Shown piece by piece: positions 62,256 through 64,000 of a DNA stretch of 64,000 nt (position 1 is the first letter of the stretch; each line of letters opens with the position of its first letter). A program made the position numbers and the translations under genes. Origin of the DNA: Sphingomonas bacterium (GTDB lineage: Bacteria; Pseudomonadota; Alphaproteobacteria; Sphingomonadales; Sphingomonadaceae); the NCBI RefSeq assembly GCF_903642285.1, contig NZ_CAHJWJ010000005.1:85375-149374 (forward strand), written 5' to 3'. The notes beneath the pieces were generated by a model, which was not told the origin of the DNA, ran no database searches, and saw only the letters and a list, made by a program, of their open reading frames with translations.

Positions 62256-64000
62256 ATGCCATCCTTCGCCCCCGCGCTCGAGACCACGCTTCACAAGGCG
62301 CTCGAGGCCGCGTCGTCCAGGCGTCACGAATATGCGACGCTCGAACATCTGCTGCTCGCGCTGATCGACGACGAACATGCGTCCAAGGTCATGCTCGCCT
62401 GCAAGGCCGATCTCGGCGAACTGAAGACCACGGTCGCCCATTATCTCGACACCGAACTCGACGCGCTGAAGGTCGATGCCGCAACCGACCCCTCGCCCAC
62501 CAGCGGATTCCAGCGCGTGGTGCAGCGCGCGATCCTGCACGTCCAGTCGTCGGGCCGCGACGAGGTGACAGGTGCCAACGTGCTGGTCGCGCTGTTCAGC
62601 GAGCGCGAGAGCTATGCCGTCTATTTCCTGCAGCAGCAGGACATGAGCCGCCTCGATGCGGTCAGCTTCATCAGCCATGGCGTCGGCAAGGGCGGCGCGG
62701 CGGTCGAGGCATCGTCGCCCAAGGGTGCCGAGGAAGAGAAACCCGCCAAGGGACAGGAGAAGGGCAAGACGGAAAGCGCGCTCAAGCAATTCACCGTCGA
62801 TCTCAACGAGAAGGCCAAGAACGGCAAGGTCGATCCGCTGATCGGGCGCGGCCCCGAGGTCGATCGCACGATCCAGATCCTGTGCCGCCGGTCGAAGAAC
62901 AACCCGCTATACGTGGGCGATCCCGGCGTCGGGAAGACGGCGATCGCGGAAGGCCTGGCACGCAAGATCGTCGAAGGCGACGTGCCCGACGTGCTGCTTG
63001 AAGCGGTCATCTATTCGCTCGACATGGGGGCGCTGCTGGCGGGCACGCGGTATCGCGGCGATTTCGAGGAGCGGCTGAAGGCGGTCGTCAACGAACTGGA
63101 AAAGATGCCGCATGCGGTGCTCTTCATCGACGAGATTCACACCGTCATCGGTGCCGGCGCGACATCGGGCGGCGCAATGGATGCGTCGAACCTGCTGAAG
63201 CCGGCGCTGTCGAGCGGCGGCATCCGCTGCATCGGCTCGACGACCTACAAGGAGTTCCGCAACCATTTCGAGAAGGACCGCGCGCTGCTGCGGCGCTTCC
63301 AGAAGATCGACGTCAACGAACCGACGATCGAGGACACGATCAAGATTCTCGCCGGCCTGCGTTCGGCGTTCGAAGAACATCACTCGGTCAAATATACCCC
63401 CGATGCGATCAAGTCCGCTGTCGAGCTGTCGGCGCGCTACATCAACGACCGCAAGCTGCCCGACAAGGCCATCGACGTGATCGACGAGGTCGGCGCGATG
63501 CAGATGCTGGTGCCCGCCAACAAACGCAAGAAGACGATCACCACCAAGGAGATCGAACAGGTCATCGCGACGATGGCGCGAATCCCGCCGAAATCGGTGT
63601 CGACCGACGACAAGGCGGCGCTCTCGACGCTGGAGACCGATCTGAAGCGCGTGGTGTTCGGGCAGAATGCGGCGATCGAGAAGCTGGCCTCGGCGATCAA
63701 GCTGGCGCGGGCGGGTCTGCGCGAACCGGAGAAGCCGATCGGCAATTACCTGTTCACCGGCCCGACCGGCGTCGGCAAGACCGAAGTGGCGAAGCAACTC
63801 GCGTCGATCTTGGGCATCCCGCTTCAGCGGTTCGACATGTCCGAATATATGGAGCGGCATTCGGTCAGCCGACTGATCGGTGCGCCGCCGGGTTATGTCG
63901 GGTTCGACCAGGGCGGCCTGTTGACCGATGCGGTCGACCAGAACCCGCATTGCGTGCTGCTGCTCGACGAGATCGAGAAGGCGCATCCGGACCTGTTCAA
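62256..64000 (+). CDS. clpA: ATP-dependent protease ATPase subunit ClpA, 3' end outside window
   Basis: The frame from ATG 62256 is open to the end of the window (581 codons). The N-domain ([34 protein letters not shown]) binds ClpS. The first AAA module has [18 protein letters not shown] and [20 protein letters not shown]; the second begins [17 protein letters not shown] and [20 protein letters not shown]. The lack of a long middle coiled coil marks ClpA, not ClpB. A charged Glu/Lys linker ([16 protein letters not shown]) joins N-domain and AAA1. clpS is not immediately upstream. Confidence 0.95.
   Translation, partial: MPSFAPALETTLHKALEAASSRRHEYATLEHLLLALIDDEHASKVMLACKADLGELKTTVAHYLDTELDALKVDAATDPSPTSGFQRVVQRAILHVQSSGRDEVTGANVLVALFSERESYAVYFLQQQDMSRLDAVSFISHGVGKGGAAVEASSPKGAEEEKPAKGQEKGKTESALKQFTVDLNEKAKNGKVDPLIGRGPEVDRTIQILCRRSKNNPLYVGDPGVGKTAIAEGLARKIVEGDVPDVLLEAVIYSLDMGALLAGTRYRGDFEERLKAVVNELEKMPHAVLFIDEIHTVIGAGATSGGAMDASNLLKPALSSGGIRCIGSTTYKEFRNHFEKDRALLRRFQKIDVNEPTIEDTIKILAGLRSAFEEHHSVKYTPDAIKSAVELSARYINDRKLPDKAIDVIDEVGAMQMLVPANKRKKTITTKEIEQVIATMARIPPKSVSTDDKAALSTLETDLKRVVFGQNAAIEKLASAIKLARAGLREPEKPIGNYLFTGPTGVGKTEVAKQLASILGIPLQRFDMSEYMERHSVSRLIGAPPGYVGFDQGGLLTDAVDQNPHCVLLLDEIEKAHPDLF

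Noticed and set aside
61853..62287. Extension of the quinone oxidoreductase frame upstream of 61852
   Set aside because: It overlaps the divergent DUF1192 gene and lacks a ribosome site; the start at 61852 gives the expected family N-terminus.
1..64000. CRISPR arrays
   Set aside because: No run of regularly spaced identical repeats was seen; the REP-like repeats near 60.4-60.8 kb are irregular and palindromic.

Overview
The window looks like a chromosomal segment of a GC-rich alphaproteobacterium of the Sphingomonadaceae (Sphingomonas-like). The basis is the right-hand 16 kb, which carries a CpdR-type receiver, a TrcR/DUF1013 regulator, HutG, SapC, an RhlE-type helicase and ClpA, together with HWE kinases and a large TonB receptor elsewhere. 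No 16S gene is present, so this is an inference.

Layout. (1) 1-7.1 kb: a cluster of small exported proteins, two of them paralogues with a fibronectin-like fold, plus a DUF4424 protein. Six of these genes share an upstream inverted repeat of the form CTCCCCC-N4-GGGGGAG. One gene (5083-5797) is broken by two one-base losses in homopolymers. (2) 7.1-48.2 kb: a genomic island of about 41 kb at the 3' end of tRNA-Val(GAC). It is bounded by a perfect 46-bp direct repeat (7096-7141 and 48153-48198), with a tyrosine integrase next to the intact tRNA. (3) 48.2-64 kb: intact housekeeping chromosome ending inside clpA.

Inside the island, from the left: an integrase C-terminal relic; a wrecked conjugation module in which traG and trbJ are joined by a deletion; a RES/Xre-type toxin-antitoxin pair; a frameshifted nucleotidyltransferase-HEPN gene; IS630, IS5 and IS3 elements; and a low-GC three-gene operon at 14.8-17.3 kb. 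That operon encodes a radical SAM enzyme whose C-terminal tail holds eleven Cys-x-Pro motifs, a 2-oxoglutarate/Fe(II) dioxygenase and a GT32-like glycosyltransferase. It is the best candidate here for an undescribed peptide- or protein-modifying system. Next come a PAS gene cut by an IS, a PAP2 phosphatase, an HWE kinase with a truncated receiver, an intact periplasmic aldehyde oxidoreductase (paoABC), and a 3-kb patchwork of gene fragments (SDR, enolase family, PhoD, PutA, GDH). The last block is a carbohydrate/nucleoside scavenging cluster: MFS transporter, glycerate kinase, ROK regulator, sodium:solute symporter, YdcF-like protein, ribokinase, sugar permease, nucleoside hydrolase and TonB receptor.

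Many island genes carry single-base deletions, whereas the right flank shows none, which points to real decay more than to general sequencing error. In the nucleoside cluster the likely logic is import by the TonB receptor, cleavage by the nucleoside hydrolase, sugar uptake by the permeases and phosphorylation by ribokinase, under the ROK repressor. The TonB and YdcF genes share promoters with identical spacing to a CGCCTATAGGCG-type palindrome. Several steps of this pathway (ribokinase, symporter, probably the hydrolase) appear frameshifted.
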